DNA of 42,837 nucleotides from an uncultured Lachnobacterium sp. GTDB taxonomy: Bacteria; Bacillota; Clostridia; Lachnospirales; Lachnospiraceae. The translations under genes were made by a program, and so were the position numbers. The notes beneath the pieces were generated by a model that saw only the letters and a list, made by a program, of their open reading frames with translations, was not told the DNA's origin and did no database searches. Position 1 is the first letter of the stretch. Each line of letters begins with the position of its first letter. Below, piece by piece: positions 28,620 through 37,110 of the stretch. Location: assembly GCA_900546625.1 (NCBI GenBank), contig URDU01000024.1, positions 1-42,837 on the forward strand. The letters run 5' to 3'.

Positions 28620-29630
28620 TTATTTCCACTCCAGACTTGAGTGCTCAATCTTCCTGTCACGAAGCATAAGCTCTGAGACAGCCTCCTTTGCCGGCTTATC
28701 CTCAAAAAGCACTCTGTTTACTTCCTCGATAATCGGCATCCTTACATCATATTTCTCTGCAAGGGCAAGTGCAGCCTTTGCTGAATAGATGCCCTCTACA
28801 ACCATCTTGACTTCTTTTGTTGCTTCATCCATTGTGTATCCCTGGCCTATAAGCATTCCGGCCTTTCTATTACGACTGTGACGACTCTCACATGTAACAA
28901 TAAGGTCTCCGATACCTGTCAGTCCAAAAAGTGTCTCCGCCTTTGCTCCCATCTCAATCGCAAGCACAGATATTTCTGCAATTCCTCTTGTAATAAGCGC
29001 TGCCTTTGTATTATCTCCATAGCCAAGTCCGTCTGCCATGCCTGCTGCAAGTGCTATGACATTCTTGAGGGAGCCTCCAAGCTCCATTCCAAGTACATCA
29101 GGACTGGTATACACACGAAATACCTCATTCATAAAAAGATCCTGTACTATCTCAGCGGTCTTCTGTGTCCTTGCTCCTGCAACAACAGTCGTAGGAAGCA
29201 GCTGTCCGACCTCCTCTGCATGTGAAGGTCCACACATTACAGCCACATCAGCGCAAGGTATCTCACTCTCTACCACATCAGATATAGTCATCAGAGTATT
29301 TTCTTCAATTCCCTTTGCCACACAGACAATTATCTGTCCTTCCTTCACAAACGGAGCCATCATCTTTGCTGTGCTTCTGGTAAAAACAGACGGTACCGCA
29401 AGTACAAGTATATCGTTATTTTTGATTGTTTCCTCAATGTCTGTTGTAAAAGTAATGCTGTTTGGAAGCTTTACTCCAGGAAGCTTATCAATATGCTCAT
29501 GCTTTTCTTTAAGCATATCAATCTCACTCTCCACGATTGACCATATTTCAACAGAATGTCCGTTATTTGCAAGCACCAGGGATAATGCTGTTCCCCAGCT
29601 TCCCGCACCTATAATACCAACTCTACTCAT
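28620..29630 (-). CDS. gpsA: NAD(P)-dependent glycerol-3-phosphate dehydrogenase
   Basis: GpsA reduces dihydroxyacetone phosphate to sn-glycerol-3-phosphate, the backbone of phospholipids. The 336-residue protein has the N-terminal Rossmann motif GIIGAGSWGTAL, the conserved VAKGIEENT and MCGPSHAEEV segments, the catalytic Lys in GGSLKNVIALAAGMADGL, and SRHSRNRKAG near the C-terminal half. It follows plsY, which uses its product, so the two form a functional unit. A GAGG ribosome site is 8 bases before the ATG and is complementary to an upstream CCTC segment, suggesting control by RNA structure. Confidence 0.97.
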   Translation of the reverse strand: MSRVGIIGAGSWGTALSLVLANNGHSVEIWSIVESEIDMLKEKHEHIDKLPGVKLPNSITFTTDIEETIKNNDILVLAVPSVFTRSTAKMMAPFVKEGQIIVCVAKGIEENTLMTISDVVESEIPCADVAVMCGPSHAEEVGQLLPTTVVAGARTQKTAEIVQDLFMNEVFRVYTSPDVLGMELGGSLKNVIALAAGMADGLGYGDNTKAALITRGIAEISVLAIEMGAKAETLFGLTGIGDLIVTCESRHSRNRKAGMLIGQGYTMDEATKEVKMVVEGIYSAKAALALAEKYDVRMPIIEEVNRVLFEDKPAKEAVSELMLRDRKIEHSSLEWK

Positions 29631-29638
29631 TTTTTATT

Positions 29639-29689
29639 CCTCATACTATATATAATGATATGAGGGTCAAAAGGTTTTTTGCCCCTCAT
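29639..29689 (-). promoter_or_regulatory. Competing hairpins in the plsY-gpsA spacer
   Basis: On the minus strand, ATGAGGG (29683-29689) can pair with CCCTCAT (29660-29666), extended inside by CAAAA/TTTTG. The same CCTCATA segment (29659-29665) can instead pair with TATGAGG (29639-29645), which contains the gpsA ribosome site. The two structures exclude each other, the layout of a translational switch or attenuator. No ligand class is recognised. Confidence 0.55.
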
Positions 29690-29712
29690 TTATTGTAATC
29701 CAAAAATATTAT

Positions 29713-30366
29713 TTACTTTGCCTTCTGGCCAAATTTATTTTCAGTTCCGCTTAATAATCTTTTGATATTTGCTCTGTGACGCCAGATAGCCATCGCCGTA
29801 AAACAAGCTGCAAGAATATCAAACTCAACCGCATAATTGCCGCTCACTCCAAGCATCCCCATATGGTTAAACACAATTGCCTGAATCAGAAATGATATAA
29901 CAACCAGTATAGAACCAAGTGAGACATATCTTGTTATGGCTACTGCAAGAATAAACAATACCAGACATATCGGAGCTGCTATCGGACATACAGCAAGTAT
30001 CACACCTGATGTACATGCTATTCCCTTTCCTCCCTTGAAATTGAGAAAAAACGGAAAATTGTGTCCAAGCACCGCTCCAAAACCTGCATACAGCTCTATG
30101 CATTTAACAGCCTGTGGATATGTATTTCTATATATGAAATAAAATATCAAAACCGCTATGATTGCCTTGAACAAATCACCAAAGAAGGTAACTGCACCGG
30201 CCTTCCATCCAAGTGTCCGAAGCGTATTGGTGGTGCCCGAATTGCCGCTTCCATGCTCTCTTACATCTATTCCATGTGCCTTACCATAAAAATATCCGGT
30301 CTGAAAGGTTCCAAAGAAATACCCAACGACCAATGCTAAAATCCTAGCCAGTATCATCTTACTCAT
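29713..30366 (-). CDS. plsY: Glycerol-3-phosphate acyltransferase PlsY
   Basis: PlsY moves an acyl group from acyl-phosphate to glycerol-3-phosphate in the membrane, the first step of phosphatidate synthesis. The 217-residue form starts [13 protein letters not shown] at 30357 is an equally possible start, and a still longer frame lies inside der and is rejected. Seen are several hydrophobic helices and the conserved loops [32 protein letters not shown] (with the Lys/Gly-rich active loop) and [17 protein letters not shown]. It overlaps the end of der by a few bases and precedes gpsA, the usual der-plsY-gpsA order. Confidence 0.95.
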   Translation of the reverse strand: MSKMILARILALVVGYFFGTFQTGYFYGKAHGIDVREHGSGNSGTTNTLRTLGWKAGAVTFFGDLFKAIIAVLIFYFIYRNTYPQAVKCIELYAGFGAVLGHNFPFFLNFKGGKGIACTSGVILAVCPIAAPICLVLFILAVAITRYVSLGSILVVISFLIQAIVFNHMGMLGVSGNYAVEFDILAACFTAMAIWRHRANIKRLLSGTENKFGQKAK

Positions 30367-31684
30367 TTTCCTTTCGTTCTCTCGTAATAAACTTAAGTGC
30401 AGTTCCCCTGAAACCAAATGTATCCCTGATTCTGTTCTCGAGATATCTGGTATATGAGAAATGCATAAGATTCTTGTCGTTTACAAAGATTACAAAGGTA
30501 GGTGGCTTAACAGAAACCTGTGTCACATAGTATATCTTTAGTCTCTTGCCCTTGTCTGTAGGTGGCTGCTGCATGGCAACTGCCTCCGTAACGATCTCAT
30601 TTAGCACTCCTGTTGCAACACGCATTGAGTTATTTTCTATAACAACATCGATGAGCTCAAATATCTTGTTGAGTCTCTGACCTGATTTTGCCGAAATAAA
30701 CAGTATCTCTGCATATGGTATAAAGCTTAATATCTGTCTGATTTTCTCTGTGTGCTGCTTTACGGTATTATTATCCTTTTCAATGGCATCCCATTTATTG
30801 ACAGCAATGATAATTCCCTTGCCTCTTTCGTGGGCAATACCCGCAATTTTAGCATCCTGCTCAGTAACTCCCTCTGTAGCATCTATCACTACAATGACAA
30901 CATCAGCTCTCTCAACTGCGGAAACTGCACGTATAATACTGTATCGCTCTATATCCTCTTTAATCTTATTCTTGCGCCTTAGACCGGCTGTATCGATAAA
31001 TATATACTCCTTACCATCATATTTTATGGCTGTATCGATAGCATCTCTTGTGGTGCCTGCTATATCTGACACTATTACCCTGTCCTCACGGGCAAGCTTG
31101 TTGATAAGCGATGACTTACCTACATTAGGCTTACCTACTATGGCAACTCTCGGTCTGTCATCCTCATCGTCCTGCTTAGATGAATCCGGGAAATGCTTCA
31201 CAACCTCATCAAGCATATCTCCGAGTCCCAGCATCGAAGCTGCAGATATAGGATGTGGATCACCGATTCCTAAGTTATAAAACTCATACACATCAGTCAT
31301 ATACTTTTCAAAGCTGTCCACCTTATTGACAACTAATACAACCGGCTTGTGTGAACGGCGAAGCATATCTGCCACCTTTGAATCTGAATCAACAAGCCCC
31401 TGCTTCACATCTGTGATAAAAATAATAACATCTGCTGTGTCTATAGCAATCTGTGCCTGCTCTCTCATCTGTGACAGTATCACGTCTGCTGATTCCGGCT
31501 CAATACCACCTGTATCAATCATGGTAAAATTATAATCAAGCCATGATACATCCGCATATATTCTGTCTCTTGTGACACCCGGAGTGTCCTTTACTATAGA
31601 TATCCTCTCTCCTGCAAGTGCATTGAAGAGAGTAGATTTTCCAACATTTGGACGGCCTACAATGGCCACTACTGGTCTGCTCAT
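30359..31684 (-). CDS. der: Ribosome-assembly GTPase Der (EngA)
   Basis: Der has two GTPase domains in tandem and a C-terminal KH-like domain; it matures the 50S ribosomal subunit. In this 441-residue protein domain 1 shows [21 protein letters not shown] and NKVD, and domain 2 shows [28 protein letters not shown] and NKWD. The end reads [20 protein letters not shown], typical of the family. AGGAG is 5 bases before the ATG. A TATAAT lies at 31713-31718. plsY and gpsA follow in the same direction. Confidence 0.98.
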   Translation of the reverse strand: MSRPVVAIVGRPNVGKSTLFNALAGERISIVKDTPGVTRDRIYADVSWLDYNFTMIDTGGIEPESADVILSQMREQAQIAIDTADVIIFITDVKQGLVDSDSKVADMLRRSHKPVVLVVNKVDSFEKYMTDVYEFYNLGIGDPHPISAASMLGLGDMLDEVVKHFPDSSKQDDEDDRPRVAIVGKPNVGKSSLINKLAREDRVIVSDIAGTTRDAIDTAIKYDGKEYIFIDTAGLRRKNKIKEDIERYSIIRAVSAVERADVVIVVIDATEGVTEQDAKIAGIAHERGKGIIIAVNKWDAIEKDNNTVKQHTEKIRQILSFIPYAEILFISAKSGQRLNKIFELIDVVIENNSMRVATGVLNEIVTEAVAMQQPPTDKGKRLKIYYVTQVSVKPPTFVIFVNDKNLMHFSYTRYLENRIRDTFGFRGTALKFITRERKENE

Positions 31685-31712
31685 ATACTCTCCTGTTCTA
31701 AATTCATATTAG

Positions 31713-31741
31713 ATTATAGACTAATTGTAACTATTCAGAAT
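31713..31741 (-). promoter_or_regulatory. Candidate der promoter
   Basis: A perfect TATAAT (31713-31718) lies 29 bases before the der ATG. The -35 is poor (TTCTGA with 16 bases or ATTCTG with 17). The border motif TGAATAGTTA (31728-31737) occupies the spacer. A promoter here is plausible because the preceding gene ends about 90 bases upstream. Confidence 0.5.
31728..31737. repeat. TAACTATTCA border motif, copy before der
   Basis: This exact copy of the recurrent 10-mer lies within the spacer of the candidate der promoter. A one-base variant, CAACTATTCA, at 31807-31816 contains the stop codon of the upstream membrane protein gene. Confidence 0.5.
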
Positions 31742-31809
31742 AACGATAAAATAATAAACAAAACATCTATAACAGAGTAATTATATCACAATACCATTTA
31801 CAGAGACAA

Positions 31810-33735
31810 CTATTCATATGTCAAAAGTGGTTCTTTTGATGAAATTAATCCATTTTCTTTAAGAACAGCTATCAGATTAGTACAGTTTTCACCAAATCTA
31901 ATGTTGACCGAATATGTTTCAATACCATCGGAACGGGCATCCCCAAAATCAGAATACTCCTTTGTCACACCCAGTATATCCAACAGATCCTCATACCATG
32001 TGGCTTCATAGCCATTCCAGCTTTTTTCAATCCTGTTTCCCTTTGGCACTGTAAAATTCAGCATAAGATTGTACATATAGCTGGTATCCTTATCCACTCC
32101 GCCAAGCATACTCTGCAAATTATATTCCTGCATCACACCGGCCTCAACATCCTTCTTTACAGCATCAAAAATATCCGCAGCAACTTTTCCGTTAAAGCGC
32201 TCATTCAGCACATCTACATATTTATCATTATACTGCTCTGCCGAGCCATTGATAAAGGTGATATCTGTCGTATCACACTGCATTATAGCATTGATAATAT
32301 TCTGCGGTTTATTTTCCTCCGCCATAATCGCCTTACACTGCTTATGTGGATTAAAATCATCAGTTCTATGATATACACGGTTGACCTTTTCTCCGTTTTT
32401 TAGTGTATATGAGATTGTAATATACCCGGAATCATCATATCTCTTTTTAAAATAATCCTTTTTCTGCGCCATAAGTATCTTTTGAGTCTCTAAAACCTTT
32501 TCAACATCCTTTCCCTCCAGGTTAATATCAAAATCTATGGCTATACAGGCAGAATCAATATCCGCAAGCTTAGGTATATAATTTTCCTGCACATTTCCGT
32601 AAACTGTTATGCCTCCAAATACAACTACAACAAAAGCACCAAAAGCAATGATTTCCTTAAATAGTGCTTTAGAAAAAATTTTAAAATTCTTCCTTATAAT
32701 CATCTCTAAAAGTAAGAAGGCTATGATTCCAAGCACCACTGCCAGCATCATAATTGCAGGAACACCAATACTGATTCTAAGTTCAAGCAAAAGCGCCGCT
32801 GCAACAATAGATAAAATCAATCCTCCCAAACTGCCAAGCCCCCATCTGAAAACCGGCTTAAGCTTTGGAATAGCTATAAAACTTCCTGCATTTTCCAAAT
32901 CTCTATGCTTATAAATCTTATAAGAAATAAAGTATATAACTGCAGCCGCGATGACATAGACTACGATAGTATTTGTGCCTCTGAAAGTATATTTAATGCA
33001 GTAATAATCATCCCCTGTATTCTTCATGGTCGGATGAAAGCCTACCCGATTGAGAAGCTGTAGTATGGGTGCAAACCACGTAACACTTATTTTCCTTACA
33101 AATTCCATATATGAAAGCCCGTACGATACATATGTGAGCACATTGGCAATGGCAATAACTGCTCCTCCATACAGCAGATTGACAAGTGCATACATTACTG
33201 CTACAGAAACAAGCTGTCCTGTAATCATTGCGCACAGACACACCAGGCTGTACATAAAAAAAGATATTCCCATTGTAGCAAGCAGATTAATTCCAATATG
33301 TACCACCTTCGTATTGCCATATGATATACATATAACAAACGACATAATGTACTTAACTATCTGCGGAATCCACATAAACAGCAGGCCTGTCAACACATTA
33401 GTCGAAAAAAGCTGACGTCTTGTCACAGGCATAGCGTGAATCATATTACATGCTCTCGAATTATACATGTAACTGAACATTGCCATGCCTGTAACCAATG
33501 CCATAACAAAAATAAAAATCATATCTGCCTCCATGCTGATAGCCGGGGACATCATATCAAGCATATACTTATGCCAGTTCGTGCCATAAATAAAATCTGC
33601 ACTCTTAAATCTGCTCCACATAGAAAAAGGGCCGTTAAATAATAGCACTATTGTATACAGTGTCCAGATTGGCCAGTAAAGCTTTACATTCTTTTGCAGC
33701 ATTGTTTTATTAATAAATGATGTCTTTGACTTCAT
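31810..33735 (-). CDS. ABC-2 type membrane protein of a GntR-linked transporter
   Basis: The start MKSKTSFINKTML is chosen because GGGAGGAGAGG lies just before it; the longer frame begins inside the upstream ATPase gene without a good site. The 641-residue protein has about ten hydrophobic segments in its first 400 residues (YMYNSRACNMIHAMPVTRRQ is typical of ABC-2 permeases) and a soluble C-terminal 240 residues without a recognised domain. It overlaps the ATPase gene by 26 bases, so the two are coupled. The set regulator-ATPase-membrane protein recalls the B. subtilis ytr operon, which responds to cell-wall antibiotics; whether this one does is not shown. Confidence 0.85.
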   Translation of the reverse strand: MKSKTSFINKTMLQKNVKLYWPIWTLYTIVLLFNGPFSMWSRFKSADFIYGTNWHKYMLDMMSPAISMEADMIFIFVMALVTGMAMFSYMYNSRACNMIHAMPVTRRQLFSTNVLTGLLFMWIPQIVKYIMSFVICISYGNTKVVHIGINLLATMGISFFMYSLVCLCAMITGQLVSVAVMYALVNLLYGGAVIAIANVLTYVSYGLSYMEFVRKISVTWFAPILQLLNRVGFHPTMKNTGDDYYCIKYTFRGTNTIVVYVIAAAVIYFISYKIYKHRDLENAGSFIAIPKLKPVFRWGLGSLGGLILSIVAAALLLELRISIGVPAIMMLAVVLGIIAFLLLEMIIRKNFKIFSKALFKEIIAFGAFVVVVFGGITVYGNVQENYIPKLADIDSACIAIDFDINLEGKDVEKVLETQKILMAQKKDYFKKRYDDSGYITISYTLKNGEKVNRVYHRTDDFNPHKQCKAIMAEENKPQNIINAIMQCDTTDITFINGSAEQYNDKYVDVLNERFNGKVAADIFDAVKKDVEAGVMQEYNLQSMLGGVDKDTSYMYNLMLNFTVPKGNRIEKSWNGYEATWYEDLLDILGVTKEYSDFGDARSDGIETYSVNIRFGENCTNLIAVLKENGLISSKEPLLTYE

Positions 33736-34618
33736 AGTCCTCTCCTCCCATCTCATAGATAAATATTTCCTCCAGAGTAAGAGGCAGTACATCCACTACC
33801 TGCGGACTGTCCTTGCCATCTGTAATAGCCTTTACAACAGCCTCAGGCTCTCCACGCACAATAACTGTGTATACTCTTCCTATATTTGACATATGAAGAA
33901 CTTTAAAATCCTGCGGTATCTTAGGCATGCCATATGGACATGCAATCTGAATCTTTGAAATATTACCCTGCAGCTCTGTAAGAGAGCGCTCTATCATAAT
34001 CTTTCCCTTATTGAGAATACCTACATGATCACACACATCCTCCAGCTCGCGCAGGTTATGAGACGATACAACCACTGTAGTATTATTTGCAGCCACATCA
34101 TCAAGCATGATAGACCATATCTGTCTTCTCATGACAGGATCAAGCCCATCAACAGGCTCATCGAGTACAATAAGCTTTGGTTTACAGCACAGCGCAAGCC
34201 AGAAGGCAACCTGCTTCTGCATGCCCTTAGAGAGCTTTCTGATATTCCTTTTAACATCTATAGATGGAAAAAACTCCTGCATCCTGTAAAACTGCTTCTC
34301 ATCAAAGCCCGGATACATTCCCTTATAGTAATGCATCATATTAATCGTATCAGACTGCAAAAAATAAAACATATCATCCGGTATATAAGCCATCTGCCCT
34401 TTAATCCTTGCATTTTCATATACCGGCTCACCATCAATAAACACTTCCCCTGCATCCTGTCTCATTACGCCTGTAATATGCCTGATAAGTGTAGACTTTC
34501 CGGCTCCGTTTGGACCAACAAGCCCATAGACAGCACCCTTTTCCACGTTCATATTCACGCCGTCGAGTGCTGTAAAATCATCAAATTTTTTCACTAAATT
34601 ATTTATCTGTATCATCAT
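33710..34618 (-). CDS. ABC transporter ATPase (YtrB-like)
   Basis: This 302-residue ATPase has Walker A GPNGAGKSTLIRHITG, a signature region KLSKGMQKQVAFWLALC and Walker B LIVLDEPVDGLDP. The family form LSKGMQKQ is common in CcmA/YtrB exporters. The C-terminal 80 residues are non-catalytic. A second ATG three bases later is better spaced from GAGG, so the true start may be 34615. Its start overlaps the GntR gene by 20 bases and its end overlaps the membrane protein gene, a tightly coupled operon. Probably exports or senses an envelope-active compound, by analogy only. Confidence 0.9.
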   Translation of the reverse strand: MMIQINNLVKKFDDFTALDGVNMNVEKGAVYGLVGPNGAGKSTLIRHITGVMRQDAGEVFIDGEPVYENARIKGQMAYIPDDMFYFLQSDTINMMHYYKGMYPGFDEKQFYRMQEFFPSIDVKRNIRKLSKGMQKQVAFWLALCCKPKLIVLDEPVDGLDPVMRRQIWSIMLDDVAANNTTVVVSSHNLRELEDVCDHVGILNKGKIMIERSLTELQGNISKIQIACPYGMPKIPQDFKVLHMSNIGRVYTVIVRGEPEAVVKAITDGKDSPQVVDVLPLTLEEIFIYEMGGEDYEVKDIIY

Positions 34619-35048
34619 TACCCTCTGTCACCGCAGCCTCTGCCCGTATCTGTTGTATTACAAATCCGGCTGCATCATCTTCAATATCTAAATGCGCCTT
34701 CGCACCATCCATCCTGGTCATCAATTCCTCTACCGGTGTATCAAGCACAAATAACTCTGTCACCACCTGGTCAAAAAGCAGCTTCAAATGTTTTGCCCTG
34801 CTCTGCCTTGCATTGTTAGCATCTGCAACAAAGGTTCCTTTACCACTTTGAGTGTAAATAAATCCTTCTTCCTCAAGCTCTCTGTATGCCTTTGCAATAG
34901 TGTTAGGATTGATTGCATACTTGCAGGCAAGCACCCGGACAGACGGAAGCTTTTCGTCCTGCTTAATAACATTCATAACAATCATTCGTCTGATGCCTTC
35001 CTTAATTTGTTCATAAATAGGCTTTGAATCTCGATAATTTAACTGCAT
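34599..35048 (-). CDS. GntR family regulator (YtrA subfamily)
   Basis: This 149-residue protein has a winged helix-turn-helix with the typical YtrA opening YRDSKPIYEQIKEGIRRMIV, then LPSVRVLACKYAINPNTIAK and the wing ELEEEGFIYTQSGKGTFV. The C-terminal part is short and has no large ligand-binding domain, which is the YtrA hallmark. GGGGAG precedes the ATG. It heads a three-gene operon with an ATPase and ABC-2 protein and most likely represses that operon. A weak inverted repeat, GTGTA-N13-TACAC at 35143-35165 upstream, may be its operator. Confidence 0.9.
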   Translation of the reverse strand: MQLNYRDSKPIYEQIKEGIRRMIVMNVIKQDEKLPSVRVLACKYAINPNTIAKAYRELEEEGFIYTQSGKGTFVADANNARQSRAKHLKLLFDQVVTELFVLDTPVEELMTRMDGAKAHLDIEDDAAGFVIQQIRAEAAVTEGNDDTDK

Positions 35049-35142
35049 ATCGTTCTCCCCTGTTCATATACGCCAGTACCGCTGTGACTTTTATATTAAC
35101 TCAAAGAACCCAAAACTGTCTGGCAGCATCAGTTCCCGCACA

Positions 35143-35165
35143 GTGTACTATCCAACGTGATACAC
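35143..35165. promoter_or_regulatory. Possible operator of the GntR-ABC operon
   Basis: GTGTA (35143-35147) and TACAC (35161-35165) are 5-base arms around 13 bases, about 95 bases before the GntR ATG. YtrA-type repressors bind palindromes of this general size. The arms are short, so chance is quite possible. Confidence 0.3.
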
Positions 35166-35226
35166 CTATTTTAACATATATAGCTTTAGACATTTCTTAT
35201 TATTTCCTTAATAGATTGTGCGAAAA

Positions 35227-36201
35227 TTACTTAAGAAACATAAAAGCTCCAAGATTTCCACGCTTTCCATGACTTGCTCTATGCGAAAATAAAAGAGAGG
35301 AATTACAACAAGTGCATATATTGCTTATGGCAATATTGGCTTCCTGCACTCCTGCCTCCACAAGCACTCTCCTGTTACATTCCCAAAGGTCGAGCTGATA
35401 TTTGCCAGCTCCCTTATAGAGCAGAATATCACTCGCATGAGGATTGTCTGTTGTCGCAAACTCATCCACAAAATGCTCTGCAACATCCTGACTTATCTCA
35501 TAGCAGTCCTGACATATTGAAGGTCCTATCGTAGCTATAACATCATGTGCCTCGGTACCAAACTCCCTGTTCATAGCAATAAGTGTCTCTTTTCCCATGC
35601 GATTTACAGTACCTCTCCAGCCCGAATGGCTAAGCCCTATTGCCCTATGTACCGGATCAACAAAATAAAGCGGTACACAATCAGCATAAAATGTGGCAAG
35701 CACAACATTTGGCTCATTCGTGATAAGTCCGTCCACATCTGTATATGGTCTCTTTCTTGTCACCCCAATGCCGCACTGCTTTTTTCCAACTCTCAAAACA
35801 TTGGTAGTATGTGTCTGGTCTGTCGTAACAATCTGTCCTGCTTCTGCTCCGATTGCCTCCGCCACTCTTTTATAGTTTTCTAAGACCTTTTCCCCGTCAT
35901 CTCCACGTGTAAAGCTTAAATTTAAGCTTTCAAACATTCCTGTACTGAGGCCACCAAGACGCGTTGTAAAGCAATGCTCTATCATAGAAAGCTCATTTAG
36001 CTTCCTAAAATGTAACAAAGGAACAACACTTCCGCTTGAAAGGACATGCTTTTTTAATTCCAGAACATCTTTATCATTCTTTGTAACAAAATCATTTATA
36101 GTAATTTCATCAACATTTTTGTGTATGTTTTCAGCCTGCATATTCTTATCCATCTTTATATTCTTTTCCTTCTTTATATTCTTATCAATGTCTGTCTTCA
36201 T
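35227..36201 (-). CDS. pgeF: Laccase-domain protein (PgeF/YfiH, polyphenol oxidase family)
   Basis: The family was long called polyphenol oxidase; members act on purine nucleosides or edit peptidoglycan precursors. Seen are LNLSFTRGDD, the metal-binding ADCVPLYF and LSHSGWRGTVNRM motifs, GPSICQDCYEIS, and the C-terminal FSHRASHGKRGNLGAFMFL. The 324-residue frame has an unusual N-terminal extension: residues 6-23 are three six-residue repeats (DKNIKK, EKNIKM, DKNMQA) encoded by an 18-base tandem repeat. No ribosome site precedes the first ATG, so translation may start at Met17 or Met21. Located 144 bases downstream of yraN. Confidence 0.88.
   Translation of the reverse strand: MKTDIDKNIKKEKNIKMDKNMQAENIHKNVDEITINDFVTKNDKDVLELKKHVLSSGSVVPLLHFRKLNELSMIEHCFTTRLGGLSTGMFESLNLSFTRGDDGEKVLENYKRVAEAIGAEAGQIVTTDQTHTTNVLRVGKKQCGIGVTRKRPYTDVDGLITNEPNVVLATFYADCVPLYFVDPVHRAIGLSHSGWRGTVNRMGKETLIAMNREFGTEAHDVIATIGPSICQDCYEISQDVAEHFVDEFATTDNPHASDILLYKGAGKYQLDLWECNRRVLVEAGVQEANIAISNICTCCNSSLLFSHRASHGKRGNLGAFMFLK
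36133..36186 (-). repeat. 18-base tandem repeat in the 5' part of pgeF
   Basis: Three imperfect copies of an 18-base unit (GATAAGAATATAAAGAAG and variants) encode a Lys/Asn-rich six-residue repeat. The unit is a multiple of three, so gain or loss of copies would keep the frame. Confidence 0.75.
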
Positions 36202-36345
36202 ATTTATATCTATGCAACTATATATTACCGATAACTATTGCTGTTTAAAATTTCCTGTTCCTTATCTTTTTTCATGAAATAGTCTGGTCAAACGTTTATA
36301 AATATGCGGTTGTGTAATACCTGTCCGTAACTGCCAAGCCAATAG

Positions 36346-36699
36346 TTATTGACTGCCCTCAAATGCATTCTTCAACACAGTAACCTCGTCATCATCCACT
36401 GCTATCACATCAAATCTGCATGGCGTCCACTCATCCAAACCATGTTTCATAAGATAATACCTTGCAACTGATATAATTTTTTTCTGCTTGCTATAACCAA
36501 CTGCTTCAAGAGCCCTGCCGCAACCGTTATCTCTACGATATTTCACCTCACAAAAACATATTGTATCTCCATCCTTTGCTATTATATCTATCTCTCCAAA
36601 GCGGTTTCTGTAATTGCGGGCAAGTACACTATATCCCATATTTATTAACTGCTCAGCTGCAAGCTGCTCATATATACTTCCAACACTTCTTTTATTCAT
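36346..36699 (-). CDS. yraN: YraN family endonuclease-like protein (UPF0102)
   Basis: YraN proteins have a Holliday-resolvase-like nuclease fold of unclear role. The 117-residue form starts MNKRSVGSIYEQLAAEQL, with GAGG 5 bases before the ATG; a start six codons earlier is possible. The motif NRFGEIDIIAKDGDTICFCEVKYR contains the Asp and Glu-x-Lys residues of the nuclease site. It follows the FlhB-tail gene by 30 bases and is probably co-transcribed. In many Clostridia yraN lies near rnhB; no rnhB is in this window. Confidence 0.93.
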   Translation of the reverse strand: MNKRSVGSIYEQLAAEQLINMGYSVLARNYRNRFGEIDIIAKDGDTICFCEVKYRRDNGCGRALEAVGYSKQKKIISVARYYLMKHGLDEWTPCRFDVIAVDDDEVTVLKNAFEGSQ

Positions 36700-36729
36700 A
36701 ACTGCCTCACATATCATATAACCTACACA

Positions 36730-37041
36730 CTATCTTTGGTCAATTTTTGCCTTAAGCTTATCAAGATCATTAACAAAAACAAGTATCTCTGCAACAACCT
36801 CATACAACTCCGTTGGTATCATATCACCTATTTTAAGCCTAGACAGTGTATCAGCAAGCTTATCGTCCTTATATGTAGGCACATTGCTTTCCTTAGCCCT
36901 CTCAATAATTTTGTCAGCAATAACGCCCTTGCCTGTAGCTAGTATTTTAGGTGCTGCTTCTCCCGGCACATACTCTATAGCTACGGCTGTTTTGCCTATG
37001 TCTATTCCATTATTGTTGCGATTATCATTTTCGCCATGCAT
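36730..37041 (-). CDS. FlhB C-terminal domain-like protein (YlqH type)
   Basis: This 103-residue protein matches the cytoplasmic C-terminal domain of the type III export switch protein FlhB (AVAIEYVPGEAAPKILATGKG, IPTELYEVVAEILVFV), without its membrane domain. The NPTH self-cleavage motif is missing: the site reads IGKTAVAI. B. subtilis YlqH is such a stand-alone tail and sits next to the FliK-like YlqG, as here. A GTG three codons earlier is the alternative start, but its ribosome site would be too close. It may interact with the flagellar export gate or the FliK-like partner; that is inference. Confidence 0.85.
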   Translation of the reverse strand: MHGENDNRNNNGIDIGKTAVAIEYVPGEAAPKILATGKGVIADKIIERAKESNVPTYKDDKLADTLSRLKIGDMIPTELYEVVAEILVFVNDLDKLKAKIDQR

Positions 37042-37110
37042 ACAACTCACCTGTCCTTCTGAAGTAAGTTTTAATCATCTGTGACTATTCGTAAATTATC
37101 TTATACTCTG

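Noticed and set aside
30750..31280. 176-codon plus-strand open frame
   Set aside because: Antisense to the GTPase domains of der; a shadow frame.
34025..34597. 190-codon plus-strand open frame
   Set aside because: Antisense to the GntR-linked ABC ATPase, composition typical of reversed coding sequence.
35101..35140. Possible terminator stem in the GntR leader (AACTG/CAGTT)
   Set aside because: Five base pairs only, loop too long and no T-run.
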